From positions 2,620,001 through 2,684,000 of the forward strand of contig NZ_CP015207.1 of the NCBI RefSeq assembly GCF_002101375.1: a DNA stretch of 64,000 bases, given 5' to 3'. This document shows, piece after piece, positions 1-8,203 of this stretch. Position 1 is the first letter of the stretch; each line of letters begins with the position of its first letter. The stretch comes from Sporosarcina ureae. Its GTDB lineage: Bacteria > Bacillota > Bacilli > Bacillales_A > Planococcaceae. The translations under genes were made by a program, and so were the position numbers. The notes below the pieces were generated by a model. It had not been told where the DNA came from, ran no database searches, and worked only from the letters and a program-made list of their open reading frames with translations.

Positions 1-23
1 TGTGCTCAAAGTACATGTTTAAC

Positions 24-177
24 TGATCTATCAAGTGGCTCAACCGCTCTATCGGGATCCGTGAGCGCTCTATCAAGTCCGGTAACCGCTCTATGCAGAC
101 CTCTGAACGCTCTATCGCGGTTCACGAGCGCTCTATGGCGATGTTTATCCGCTCTATCGCACCTAGCAACCGCTCAT
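24..177. repeat. 21-bp phased CGCTCTAT motif array (array A)
   Basis: An octamer CGCTCTAT (or a one- or two-base variant) starts at 24, 45, 66, 87, 108, 129, 150 and 171, exactly 21 bp apart each time. The 13 bases between octamers are largely unrelated from unit to unit, so this is not a simple recent tandem duplication: motif and spacing are kept while the spacer drifts. Twenty-one bp is close to two helical turns, so every motif faces the same side of the DNA. The array may continue left of the window. It lies just beyond the terminator of the minus-strand gene at 333-617. Function unknown; a second array of the same family is at 8900-9243. Confidence 0.85.
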
Positions 178-196
178 ACACAAACTAACTAACATA

Positions 197-232
197 TAAA
201 AAAGCAGCTCCGCATATGCGTGAGCTGCTTTT
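197..232 (-). terminator. Rho-independent terminator for the 333-617 gene
   Basis: AAGCAGCTC (202-210) pairs with GAGCTGCTT (222-230). An A-run at 197-203 gives the U-tract for the minus strand. It lies about 100 bp beyond the stop of the minus-strand gene. The short T-run on the other side means it could also work on the plus strand. Confidence 0.7.
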
Positions 233-332
233 CTCACTAATCAAATATTAAATTCCTGAATCACATTTTGCACTCCCAATATCCGCACAGTTTGTTCTGA
301 TGATTCATCCGCTTCAATTAGATGTAATGATT

Positions 333-617
333 TCAGGAGCCATATCTAATAGTGCAAATATCCTCTACATCAATCATCTGGACTTCTGAATCACCAAATG
401 GCTGAAAGTGGACTGTGCGAATTTTTCTGTCGAATTGTAAGTAGTATCCGTTATGTTGTACATCCTTTGAATCCTTCAGTGTAATTTCTACAGGCGCGCC
501 CATTGTCAAATCAACAAGTATATGAACAATTTTCTTTTCATCATAACATCGTGCTTTTCGTCTTGAAATGTACGGCACGTCATAATCATGGGGTGGTCTA
601 AACTTTTTAGATGACAT
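333..617 (-). CDS. Small conserved-looking hypothetical protein (YolD-like layout)
   Basis: The 94-residue product is not confidently recognised. It starts with ATG behind a strong AAGGAGGTG site. The N-terminus is basic and rich in Arg, Lys and Tyr; residues about 30-94 look like short beta strands ending in an Asp/Val/Glu-rich stretch (MIDVEDICTIRYGS). The order (basic head, then a small beta barrel with a terminal acidic strand) resembles YolD-like proteins, but this is layout only. No signal peptide or membrane segment is visible. It is transcribed alone and is separated from array A by a terminator. Confidence 0.6.
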   Translation of the reverse strand: MSSKKFRPPHDYDVPYISRRKARCYDEKKIVHILVDLTMGAPVEITLKDSKDVQHNGYYLQFDRKIRTVHFQPFGDSEVQMIDVEDICTIRYGS

Positions 618-896
618 ATTTTATGCACCTCCTTCTCTCTTTAGCGTATGTGAAAATTGGCTAGAGAACTGTGCCGCTTCATTGGATATATGAATAAGAA
701 TAGTTTGGTGTATATATATTGAAAGGAAATTTACTGAAAGTCATATTTACAATGTCGACAGGGTTAGTTGAACTAGAAAACACTTCAAAAATAAATGAAT
801 CAAGCTATTTAGAGTGTGTCTTTTGTATTAGTCCATATGATATAATCGAGAGAAAAGTCATTCGAAACCATTGGGGAGTGGAAGAGGGGGAACTAT

Positions 897-2255
897 ATGT
901 ACTGTCCGAAATGTGGTCATAAACATACAGAAGAAGCGAACTTTTGTGGGGGTTGTGGCAAAGCGATGCACAAATCGCGCAATACGAAACCTATTTTCGC
1001 CATGATCTTGGCATTGTGGATCGGTGGGATTAGCTATGGCTATGCGACAGATTGGAGTTTTCGCTGGCCGACAGAAACGATTGCCTCCATTCAAACAGAA
1101 GAGGACAGTCAAGTTGAAAAGAAGTTGAAGATTAAAAAGGCACCTACCGTTGCGAATGAAACAAAGAAGCAGGCTAAAGATAAAACAGAACTCATTCAAG
1201 AATCGTTACCGAGTGTTTTTACGATTGATACGAGAGAGGGTTCGGGGTCAGGTTTTCTTTACAAAGCAGGCGGCTATATAGTAACGAATGCACACGTAGT
1301 GGCAGGCTATACCGATGTAGTGGTAAGAAATTCGATAGGAAAGGATTTTGCTGGTACTGTCATTGGAATTTCAGATCGTTATGATATCGCGCTGATCAAA
1401 TCAGAAGCGAACAAACATGTGCAACCATTTGTGACTGAGACAAAAGAGACGCCGATCGGTACGGAAGTCATTGCGCTTGGGAGTCCAAAAGGTCTTGAGA
1501 ACACAGCGTCTATTGGCTATTTAACCGGATTGAATCGTGACATGGAAATGGACTTCATTTATGAAAAAATCTATCAAATTGATGCACAAATCGATCACGG
1601 CAGCAGTGGCGGTCCATTGCTCGATGCAACTACCGGCAAAGTTATTGGTATTAACTCCTTACTATATAAAGACAATACCGTATTCGGATTTTCCATTCCG
1701 ATGCATAGTATGCAGAAACAGGTTGACGACTGGATTAACGAGCCAATGAGCAATAAAGCGGTGGCTGCGTTATTCAACGTCTACGATGATTATGTACCAG
1801 AGTCGTATCAAAATTCGGATGATACCTCGTTTGACTATGAGGGGTATGACGATTCAGAAGAAGAGCCAGATCCGGAAGAGTATGTGGATGATACGGAAGT
1901 AGCGGATGAACAGGTAGAGTATTTCATTCATGATTTCAGTAGCCAATATGAAGAGGCTATCGATTATAATGATTATGAGTATATAGCACCCTATATTGCA
2001 ACCGGAAGTTCAGCGGAGAGTGAACTACTCGATTTCTTACAAGACCTGTCCGTGAAAAGTGAGTTTTATGAGTTCATCGATACGTCAGTGACTGACATTG
2101 TCTATAGTAATCAATCGATTGAAGTGTATACGTATGAAACATTGAATTTCACGAAGGAAGACGGAACGGTGCAATTTTTAGAAAAGAAAAAGTTATACAC
2201 AGTGGTGAATGATGAGTATGGTGATTATCAAATCAAACAGATTTCCAATCAATAA
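897..2255 (+). CDS. Membrane-anchored trypsin-like serine protease with zinc ribbon and TcaA-like tail
   Basis: This 452-residue protein is a fusion. Residues 3-20 form a zinc ribbon (CPKC...CGGC), residues about 33-50 a single membrane segment, and residues about 100-285 an HtrA-type trypsin fold. The triad is visible: His133 (TNAHVV), Asp163 (RYDIALI) and Ser237 (GSSGGP). There is no PDZ domain. A strongly acidic linker (about 305-345) leads to a C-terminal NTF2-like region of about 110 residues like those at the end of TcaA-type proteins. The zinc ribbon should be cytoplasmic and the protease outside. Likely role: envelope quality control or sensing. It is monocistronic, ATG start after GAAGAGGGGG, terminator downstream. 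Confidence 0.85.
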   Translation: MYCPKCGHKHTEEANFCGGCGKAMHKSRNTKPIFAMILALWIGGISYGYATDWSFRWPTETIASIQTEEDSQVEKKLKIKKAPTVANETKKQAKDKTELIQESLPSVFTIDTREGSGSGFLYKAGGYIVTNAHVVAGYTDVVVRNSIGKDFAGTVIGISDRYDIALIKSEANKHVQPFVTETKETPIGTEVIALGSPKGLENTASIGYLTGLNRDMEMDFIYEKIYQIDAQIDHGSSGGPLLDATTGKVIGINSLLYKDNTVFGFSIPMHSMQKQVDDWINEPMSNKAVAALFNVYDDYVPESYQNSDDTSFDYEGYDDSEEEPDPEEYVDDTEVADEQVEYFIHDFSSQYEEAIDYNDYEYIAPYIATGSSAESELLDFLQDLSVKSEFYEFIDTSVTDIVYSNQSIEVYTYETLNFTKEDGTVQFLEKKKLYTVVNDEYGDYQIKQISNQ

Positions 2256-2256
2256 A

Positions 2257-2300
2257 AAGTTGTTGCTGTGTCCTAAATGAGGCACTGCAACGGCTTTTTT
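2257..2300 (+). terminator. Rho-independent terminator after the protease gene
   Basis: GTTGCTGTG pairs with CACTGCAAC with one mismatch, followed by a run of six T (2295-2300). Confidence 0.75.
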
Positions 2301-2392
2301 GTATCTTTAGAAGCGGAATATTTCATGAAGTCTACAGGCTTGAATGGTAGTGGAATATGCTATACTTTTCCTAGAATAGGAGGCGATGTGTA

Positions 2393-3097
2393 ATGGATCA
2401 TAAAAATTCAGAGCGTTTTCTCATTGCATTTAACCGAATCGATAAATCGTTAATGAAGATCACGAATTTACCAAACCATTTATCATTCTCCAAGAAAATG
2501 GATAGAGCTAAATCACAACATGCGTTGGTTGCGCATTATGAAGAGGATCTGCGAGAATTCGGTAGTTTACGTAATGCGATTGTGCATAACCGGACAGGGT
2601 TTGACTATGCTATAGCAGAACCTCATGATGAAATTGTAGAACTGATAGAAAGTATAGCAGAACGATTAGCCACCCCCGTAACAGTCAAAGATTTATTCAC
2701 TGGCAAAGTACATATTGTGCAAGCGGATGAATCACTCGCCACAGGTCTGCGTTTAGTTAGAGAATGGAAAATCAATCAATTACCCATTTACAAAAAAGGT
2801 CGATTCATCGGATTAATTACTGCAGATGGCATTATGAATTGGCTGGCGGATCAGGAAACAGATTGCATTTCCCGGGAAATACCGACATTATTAGACGTAT
2901 ATAATCACGAGAAAAGACGAAAAACTTATCGTTTCGTCAAAAGTTCCATGTCGGTTTATGAAGCAGAAGGTTTTTTTAGAAAATCTATTGCTTCAGGAAA
3001 ACGTCTGGAAGCATTGCTCATCACCGAACAAGGTGGTAAAGATGAAAAACTCATTGGCATTATTACGCCATTGGATTTATTGAAAATAGATGAATGA
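2393..3097 (+). CDS. CBS-domain protein with HEPN-like N-terminus
   Basis: The 234-residue soluble protein has an alpha-helical N-terminal third and a tandem pair of CBS motifs (about 95-150 and 165-232; segments such as INQLPIYKKGRFIGLIT and KLIGIITPLDLL). CBS pairs usually bind adenine nucleotides. Residues 60-65 read RNAIVH, an R-X4-H motif in the setting typical of HEPN-like helical domains. Whether it is a nuclease active site here is inference. An extended -10 (TGCTATACT, about 2358-2366) lies upstream and an AGGAGG site precedes the ATG. It is 23 bp ahead of the fetA-like gene and may be cotranscribed with it. Confidence 0.75.
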   Translation: MDHKNSERFLIAFNRIDKSLMKITNLPNHLSFSKKMDRAKSQHALVAHYEEDLREFGSLRNAIVHNRTGFDYAIAEPHDEIVELIESIAERLATPVTVKDLFTGKVHIVQADESLATGLRLVREWKINQLPIYKKGRFIGLITADGIMNWLADQETDCISREIPTLLDVYNHEKRRKTYRFVKSSMSVYEAEGFFRKSIASGKRLEALLITEQGGKDEKLIGIITPLDLLKIDE

Positions 3098-3120
3098 AGT
3101 GTTTGGAAAAGGTGAAATAG

Positions 3121-3867
3121 ATGGATAGTGAAAAGAATAAATCATTATATGAGCCTGCGATTCATTTTCATAATGTGTCGTTTGAAGTAGAGGACACGAA
3201 GATTCTCGATGCGATAACCGGATCCTTCCCAACAAACCAAATTACCGTATTAGTCGGTCCTTCAGGTGCTGGAAAAACGACGTTATTGAAAATGTGCAAC
3301 GGTCTGCTGAGTCCAACTAGCGGAGAAATTACGATACAAGGGCAAGCAATTCATGAATTGTCGCCGATTGATCTCCGTCGACAAGCAGGTATGGTTTTAC
3401 AAAACTCACCAATGATCGCTGGAAGTGTCTATGATAATTTGGCACTGCCACTGCGTTTGCAAGGCAAGATGTTAAGTAAAGAAAAAGCGTTGGATATTTT
3501 AGATCAAGTCGGTCTTGAAGGTGAGTATCTAAAACGTGATAGTCAGAATCTGTCGGGTGGACAGCGACAGAAAGTATCAATTGCTAGAACATTATTGAAT
3601 CAGTCGAAGATTTTATTGATGGATGAAATCACGTCCGCCCTAGATCCGTCTTCGTTGAATGAAGTGGAGGATTTAATTAGTACATTGCATCATCAGCATG
3701 CCATTACGGTTATCTGGATTACGCACAACTTGGAGCAGGCGAAGCGAATGGGGCAGTATGCATGGATTATGGTGGACGGGAAGTTAGTGGATGCCGGCGA
3801 AATATCTGTACTTGATGATTCAGATATCCCATCGGTCAATCGCTTTTTGAAAGGGGACTTTTCATGA
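3121..3867 (+). CDS. fetA: ABC transporter ATPase, iron export FetA/YjkB family
   Basis: A 248-residue ABC ATPase. Walker A is at about 46-54 (GPSGAGKTT), the Q-loop in VLQNSPM, the signature in NLSGGQRQ, Walker B in ILLMDE, and the switch His in WITHN. It overlaps the next gene by four bases (ATGA), and that gene encodes the UPF0014 permease, so the pair forms the FetAB (YbbLM/YjkAB) exporter. In E. coli FetAB exports iron and helps against peroxide stress. The same substrate here is inferred from family. Confidence 0.85.
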   Translation: MDSEKNKSLYEPAIHFHNVSFEVEDTKILDAITGSFPTNQITVLVGPSGAGKTTLLKMCNGLLSPTSGEITIQGQAIHELSPIDLRRQAGMVLQNSPMIAGSVYDNLALPLRLQGKMLSKEKALDILDQVGLEGEYLKRDSQNLSGGQRQKVSIARTLLNQSKILLMDEITSALDPSSLNEVEDLISTLHHQHAITVIWITHNLEQAKRMGQYAWIMVDGKLVDAGEISVLDDSDIPSVNRFLKGDFS

Positions 3868-4631
3868 GTACCACTGCCTTATTCCTAACACTGATATTTG
3901 TGTTGATACCGTTAGTACTATCCAAAACACTTGGATTGCAGTTGGAGAAAGATACAATTGTCGCGACGATTCGTTCGACTGTGCAATTAGTGGCGGTCGG
4001 TTTCGTACTGAAGTTTGTCTTTGATTCGGAAAGTTATTTGTTCATCTTCTTGATGGTCGTCTTGATGATTGGAGCAGCCGTGCAAAATGCGCGTAAAAAA
4101 GGGCAAGGTATTAAAGGGATCACGTGGAAGCTGATCGTGACTTTTGTGTTGCTCGAAGTGTTGACGCAAAGTATCTTACTTGGATTCAAGATTGTTCCAG
4201 CTACTGCGCAATACATTATTTCACTGACAGGTATGGTGATCGGAAACTCGATGGTCCTTGCGATTTTATTTCTCAATCGTTTCGTGTCGGAAGTTGAAGC
4301 GCATCGCCCAGAAAGTGAACTGATCTTGTCACTTGGCGGCACACCAAAACAAGCGATACATAAGCAATTGATCCGCTCTATTCAGGCAAGTATGATTCCA
4401 ACAATTGAAAGCCAAAAGACGATCGGACTCGTGCAATTGCCAGGTATGATGAGCGGTCAAATCATCGCTGGGGCGGACCCTTTAGAGGCTGTCCAATTTC
4501 AAATCTTAGTCATATTTCTATTGCTGACAACCGCTGCATTAACGAGTGTTTGTTTAGGTTTACTGTCCTATCCAACATTGTTTAATGAACGCATGCAAAT
4601 GATTCAACGACGACAAGAGCACTCGAAGTAA
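3864..4631 (+). CDS. fetB: Iron export ABC permease FetB (UPF0014)
   Basis: A 255-residue integral membrane protein with six to seven hydrophobic segments. It carries UPF0014 family signatures, including IGNSMVLAILFLNRF, the amphipathic SLGGTPKQAI stretch and GLVQLPGMMSGQIIAGADP. It is translationally coupled to the ATPase by an ATGA overlap. Role: membrane half of the FetAB-type metal exporter. A terminator hairpin starts inside its last codons. Confidence 0.9.
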   Translation: MSTTALFLTLIFVLIPLVLSKTLGLQLEKDTIVATIRSTVQLVAVGFVLKFVFDSESYLFIFLMVVLMIGAAVQNARKKGQGIKGITWKLIVTFVLLEVLTQSILLGFKIVPATAQYIISLTGMVIGNSMVLAILFLNRFVSEVEAHRPESELILSLGGTPKQAIHKQLIRSIQASMIPTIESQKTIGLVQLPGMMSGQIIAGADPLEAVQFQILVIFLLLTTAALTSVCLGLLSYPTLFNERMQMIQRRQEHSK

Positions 4632-4650
4632 CTATTTTTTGAGTGCTTTT
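4616..4650 (+). terminator. Terminator of the fetAB pair
   Basis: AGCACTC (4618-4624) overlaps the end of fetB and pairs with GAGTGCT (4641-4647), followed by TTTT. Confidence 0.65.
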
Positions 4651-4651
4651 G

Positions 4652-4920
4652 AAAGTGGAGAAATGCTGCTGCTTTGTATGATAAAGGACAACTATACTAT
4701 GACGAATCTGCGGAACTAATTTCGCATGAGCTAAAAGCGTAGTTATAAGAAAATCAAAGACGTCCCACGAATGCCTGCCCCAGATTGTGCGAGGCTTTTT
4801 TTGACGTTCAATAACTCTTGTTAATCGGAGTTTCCGATTGTGAATAACACATAATACGTAGAGAAAAAACTCATCTGTTTTAACAGTCTAGCACTAGTGC
4901 AAAGTATTCATTCTCACGAA
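4652..4920. other. Intergenic stretch with a possible vestigial coding fragment
   Basis: There is no credible gene in this gap. An open frame of about 29 codons without a start or ribosome site runs through 4653-4742 and ends in a charged, helix-like segment (DESAELISHELKA). It could be the tail of a lost small gene. A weak GC hairpin followed by seven T lies near 4770-4802. The rest is AT-rich leader DNA for the Fur promoter downstream. Confidence 0.35.
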
Positions 4921-4925
4921 TCTAT

Positions 4926-4979
4926 TTGACAATGATTCTCATTATCGACTATGATAAACCTCAATGAGAAACATTCTCA
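4926..4979 (+). promoter_or_regulatory. Fur-regulated promoter of the haem/iron operon
   Basis: TTGACA (4926-4931) and TATGAT (4950-4955) are separated by 18 bp. A Fur-like half-palindrome fills the spacer (TGATTCTCATTATCG, 4933-4947). A second, near-perfect 7-1-7 Fur site, TGAGAAA-C-ATTCTCA, is at 4965-4979, where transcription should start. Two sites over the promoter and start predict tight repression by Fe-loaded Fur. Confidence 0.85.
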
Positions 4980-5005
4980 TTGTATTCGAGGGGGAATGAA
5001 GAGAG

Positions 5006-5980
5006 ATGAAAAAGTTAGCAGGCGTGATAAGCGTACTGATGTTACTGTTTGTACTCAGTGCGTGTAGCGCGGAGAATGAGAAAGCTGAAGATCAAACAGA
5101 TACATCTACAGTAAAAGCAGAAGAGATAGAGAAAACAACTGATACAAGTATCGAAGTGACAGACATGACAGGCCAAATTTTAACATTCGACGAAACGCCA
5201 AAATCTGTCGCAACACTAAGTTCGGGTGATCTCGACATGCTACTAGCGCTCGGTATAGAAGTAGACGGACGACCAACAGTGCAAGGACCACCGAATAAAG
5301 AGTTAGAAGGAATCGCTGAAATTGGGAATCCGCATCAGCCGAATTTTGAGAAGATTGCAGAAATACATCCTGAACTCATTATTGCGGCACCAAGCTTCAA
5401 ACAACATGAAGCGAACATGGAGCGCCAAGGAACGAAGATTGTTTACACAGCAGCTAACTCTGTGGAAGACATTCAAAATACAATTGGACTATTTGGCCAG
5501 CTATTTAATAAAGCAAAAGAAGCAAAAACCATTCAAGACACTATCGCTGAAAAAATTGAAAACAGCACAGCGCACAAAGCAGATGCTGTGAAAACATTAT
5601 TAGTGTACGGAGCACCCGGTACATACATGGTGGCACTTCCGAATTCATTATCAGGTAATCTACTTGAACTGGCAGGTGGAGTAAATATTGCAAGTGATTT
5701 CCCGAATGAAGAAAAATTCCCACAGTATGCAAGTTTAAGCGTAGAGAAAATCATTGAACGCAATCCTGAAATGGTGATGTTGATCACTCATGGTGAACCG
5801 GAAGCGGTCAAAGCGGCATTCGAAGGCGAAATGTTGAAGAATCCGGCATGGAAAAACTTAGATGCAGTGAAGGCAGGAAACGTCATCGTCTTACCTTCTC
5901 ACTTATTTGGTACGAGTCCTGGTACAAAAGTAGTGGAAGCACTTGACGTGATGAAAGATAGCTTAGGACAGGTTAAATAA
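5006..5980 (+). CDS. Haem/siderophore ABC transporter substrate-binding lipoprotein (IsdE-like)
   Basis: A 324-residue lipoprotein precursor with a type II signal peptide and lipobox LSAC, giving Cys20 as the lipidated residue. A low-complexity linker (about 21-48) is followed by a two-lobed class III binding-protein fold (about 50-322). The stretch around GRPTVQGPP...IGNPHQPNFEKI resembles IsdE/HmuT haem receptors. It is the first gene of a Fur-controlled operon that also encodes a haem-degrading monooxygenase, so haem is the likeliest ligand, though a ferric siderophore cannot be excluded. The permease gene starts two bases after the stop. Confidence 0.85.
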   Translation: MKKLAGVISVLMLLFVLSACSAENEKAEDQTDTSTVKAEEIEKTTDTSIEVTDMTGQILTFDETPKSVATLSSGDLDMLLALGIEVDGRPTVQGPPNKELEGIAEIGNPHQPNFEKIAEIHPELIIAAPSFKQHEANMERQGTKIVYTAANSVEDIQNTIGLFGQLFNKAKEAKTIQDTIAEKIENSTAHKADAVKTLLVYGAPGTYMVALPNSLSGNLLELAGGVNIASDFPNEEKFPQYASLSVEKIIERNPEMVMLITHGEPEAVKAAFEGEMLKNPAWKNLDAVKAGNVIVLPSHLFGTSPGTKVVEALDVMKDSLGQVK

Positions 5981-5981
5981 C

Positions 5982-7016
5982 GTGATTGCAACGGAAGAAC
6001 AGACGCAGAAAGAACGTCATCCACTAGCCACAAAACGGGTCATTACCCTTGTTGTAAGTGGCAGTTTACTCCTCATCGCAGCTGTCTTGAGCTTAATGAT
6101 TGGTCCAGTATCGTTTTCTTTGCAGGAAATTTGGGACGGGATCTTCGTAGCAAATGACACGATGGAACGGCGAATTGTGTGGGAACTTCGCTTTCCGCGT
6201 GTGCTTGTCGGCATGATTGTGGGAGTTAGTCTCGCAGTCGCAGGTGCGATATTACAGGGCGTTATGCGTAACCCGTTGGCTGATCCCGGAATTATTGGTG
6301 TCTCATCAGGGGCAGGGCTTGCGGCCACCATCATCATGATTATTTATCCAGCCTATATCATGTTTTTACCGCTTGCCGCATTTCTTGGAGCGCTCACAAC
6401 AGCCGTTGTAATCTATGCCTTGTCATGGAGAGGCGGGGCATCGCCTTTACGCATCATTTTAGTCGGTGTCGCCATTAACGCGGTAATTGGCGCATGTATG
6501 AGTGCATTGATGCTCTTGTACAGCGATCGCGTGCAAGCGGTGTTGCCTTGGCTTGCTGGAGGAATCGCAGGTGTCGGCTGGGTACAGTTTGAAATGATTA
6601 TTTATTATGCGCTTGCTGCTTTCGTGCTAGCCATCTTCTCGGTCAAGCATATCCGAATATTGCGTTTAGGTGACGAAGTGGCGAAGTTGCTCGGGCATAA
6701 TGTGGAGCGAAGTCGATTTTTCCTTATCGTGTTAAGTACGCTACTTGCTGGAATGGCTGTTAGTGTTTCGGGACTTATTGGTTTCGTTGGTCTCGTCGTT
6801 CCACATATCATGCGCTCAATAGTAGGAGGGGATTACCGGTTTTTATTGCCGGCTTCCGCGCTCGGTGGTGGATTGTTAGTCGTAGTAGCGGACACCATTG
6901 CCCGTACGTTATTTAATCCAATCGAACTGCCGGTCGGAATTTTACTATCATTCCTCGGCGGACCGTTCTTCTTATATCTCATTCAAAAACGGAGGGATTC
7001 ATTTGCTAATAACTGA
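5982..7016 (+). CDS. FecCD-family ABC transporter permease
   Basis: A 344-residue FecCD/BtuC-type permease with about nine to ten hydrophobic helices. Family motifs are present, such as GVSLAVAGAILQGVMRNPLA near residue 80, the GVSSGAGL loop and GLIGFVGLVVPHIMR near 270. The GTG start lies one base after the upstream stop, with an AGGACAGG site inside the receptor gene. The membrane channel of the haem/iron importer; it overlaps the ATPase gene by 14 bp. Confidence 0.9.
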   Translation: MIATEEQTQKERHPLATKRVITLVVSGSLLLIAAVLSLMIGPVSFSLQEIWDGIFVANDTMERRIVWELRFPRVLVGMIVGVSLAVAGAILQGVMRNPLADPGIIGVSSGAGLAATIIMIIYPAYIMFLPLAAFLGALTTAVVIYALSWRGGASPLRIILVGVAINAVIGACMSALMLLYSDRVQAVLPWLAGGIAGVGWVQFEMIIYYALAAFVLAIFSVKHIRILRLGDEVAKLLGHNVERSRFFLIVLSTLLAGMAVSVSGLIGFVGLVVPHIMRSIVGGDYRFLLPASALGGGLLVVVADTIARTLFNPIELPVGILLSFLGGPFFLYLIQKRRDSFANN

Positions 7017-7818
7017 GGAACTGAGCTACCGTCATTCGGATTCATTCGAATTAACATCCATTGATTTGCATATTAAGCAAGGAGAAATCGTCAGTTTATT
7101 AGGTCCAAATGGGTCAGGTAAGTCGACATTTCTGCGATTGATTTCTAGACTGATCACACCAGGAAGCGGTGAAGTTCTGTTGAACGGCGAACGATTGAAA
7201 CGAATGAAATCCCAAGAAGTGGCACGGAATTTAGCTATGCTTCCGCAAATGCAAGACCATCAGCTTGATGTCACGGTAGGCGAGTTAGTAGAATTCGGTC
7301 GTCATCCCCACCGGTCGGGCTATGGCAAGTTAAGTCGCGAAGATCAGGAGATTATTGATTGGGCAATCGGTGTGACGAAGTTGGAGAAGTACAAGAATCG
7401 CATGTTGCAATCATTATCCGGTGGCGAACGTCAGCGTGCATGGATTGCGATGGCCATTGCTCAGCGGCCGAAAGTATTATTGCTAGATGAACCCACTACG
7501 TATTTGGACATTTCGCATCAATTGGAAGTGATGGAACTGGTCATGGAATTAAATGAAATGTACGGAATGACTGTCATCATGGTTCTCCATGATATCAACC
7601 AAGCGGCAAGTTACAGCGACCGCCTGATTGTGTTGAAAGATGGTAATGTACGTTTTGACGGAATTCCACAATGTGTTCTCTGCAAAGAAATGTTCCATTC
7701 CATTTTCGAAATAGACGCGGAGATTTTCATGAATAATGGAAAATGCTTTTTCACACCAAGTAAATTAGAAAAGGGTGAATGCTATGAGAACGCAAGCAGA
7801 AAAGAAGCAACCTATTGA
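7003..7818 (+). CDS. Haem/iron-siderophore ABC transporter ATPase
   Basis: A 271-residue ABC ATPase of the FecE/FhuC type: Walker A about 34-42 (GPNGSGKST), signature LSGGERQR, Walker B VLLLDEP, switch His in VLHDINQ. The TTG at 7003 is chosen because GGAGGG (6991-6996) lies six bases upstream. A longer in-frame reading from 6898 would lie mostly inside the permease gene and has no ribosome site. Powers the importer formed with the two upstream genes; overlaps the following ankyrin gene by 35 bp. Confidence 0.88.
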   Translation: MLITEELSYRHSDSFELTSIDLHIKQGEIVSLLGPNGSGKSTFLRLISRLITPGSGEVLLNGERLKRMKSQEVARNLAMLPQMQDHQLDVTVGELVEFGRHPHRSGYGKLSREDQEIIDWAIGVTKLEKYKNRMLQSLSGGERQRAWIAMAIAQRPKVLLLDEPTTYLDISHQLEVMELVMELNEMYGMTVIMVLHDINQAASYSDRLIVLKDGNVRFDGIPQCVLCKEMFHSIFEIDAEIFMNNGKCFFTPSKLEKGECYENASRKEATY

Positions 7819-8203
7819 CCAAGCGTTGGTACGAGACTATTTAATTGCAGCACATGGTGATTTTGAAAAAGTACAAAAGCTAATTGAACTGGAGCCTGAT
7901 TTAGTACATGCTGTTATGAACTGGGGTGGCGATGACTGGGAAAGTGGTCTCGGGGCTGCAGCGCATACTGGCAATCACGATATTGCGAAGTATTTATTGA
8001 AAAAAGGTGCACGTATGGATATATTCGCAGCTGCTATGCTCGGTGAACTTGAAATTGTCAAAGCGTTGTTGAAATGGTACCCGAACTGGGATGAACTGAA
8101 AGGTCCACACGGCATTCCGTTACTTCGCCATGCAGCAGTCGGTGGCGAACAATCAGTGCCCGTCTTCGAATATTTACAGTCAATCCAAATGGAGGTAATA
8201 TGA
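7784..8203 (+). CDS. Ankyrin-repeat protein inside the haem operon
   Basis: A 139-residue soluble protein with about three ankyrin-type helix pairs (GAAAHTGNHDIAKYLLKKGA, AAMLGELEIVKALLKWYP, and LLRHAAVGGE...VFEYLQ). The ATG at 7784 lies eight bases after AAAGGGTG; an in-frame GTG at 7775 sits on that ribosome site and is less likely. It is tightly packed between the ATPase gene and the haem monooxygenase gene (ATGA overlap), so it is cotranscribed under Fur. Its role is unknown; a protein-protein adaptor in haem handling is inference. Confidence 0.8.
   Translation: MRTQAEKKQPIDQALVRDYLIAAHGDFEKVQKLIELEPDLVHAVMNWGGDDWESGLGAAAHTGNHDIAKYLLKKGARMDIFAAAMLGELEIVKALLKWYPNWDELKGPHGIPLLRHAAVGGEQSVPVFEYLQSIQMEVI

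Noticed and set aside
1..177. Array A as a CRISPR array
   Set aside because: The conserved part is only eight bases, the 21-bp period is far too short, and no cas genes are present. The same applies to array B.
208..335. A 32-codon frame on the minus strand continuing past the 94-residue gene in a different frame
   Set aside because: It has no start codon or ribosome site. A frameshift relation was considered but cannot be supported.
719..922. A 67-codon TTG-start frame
   Set aside because: It has no ribosome site and runs into the start of the protease gene in another frame.
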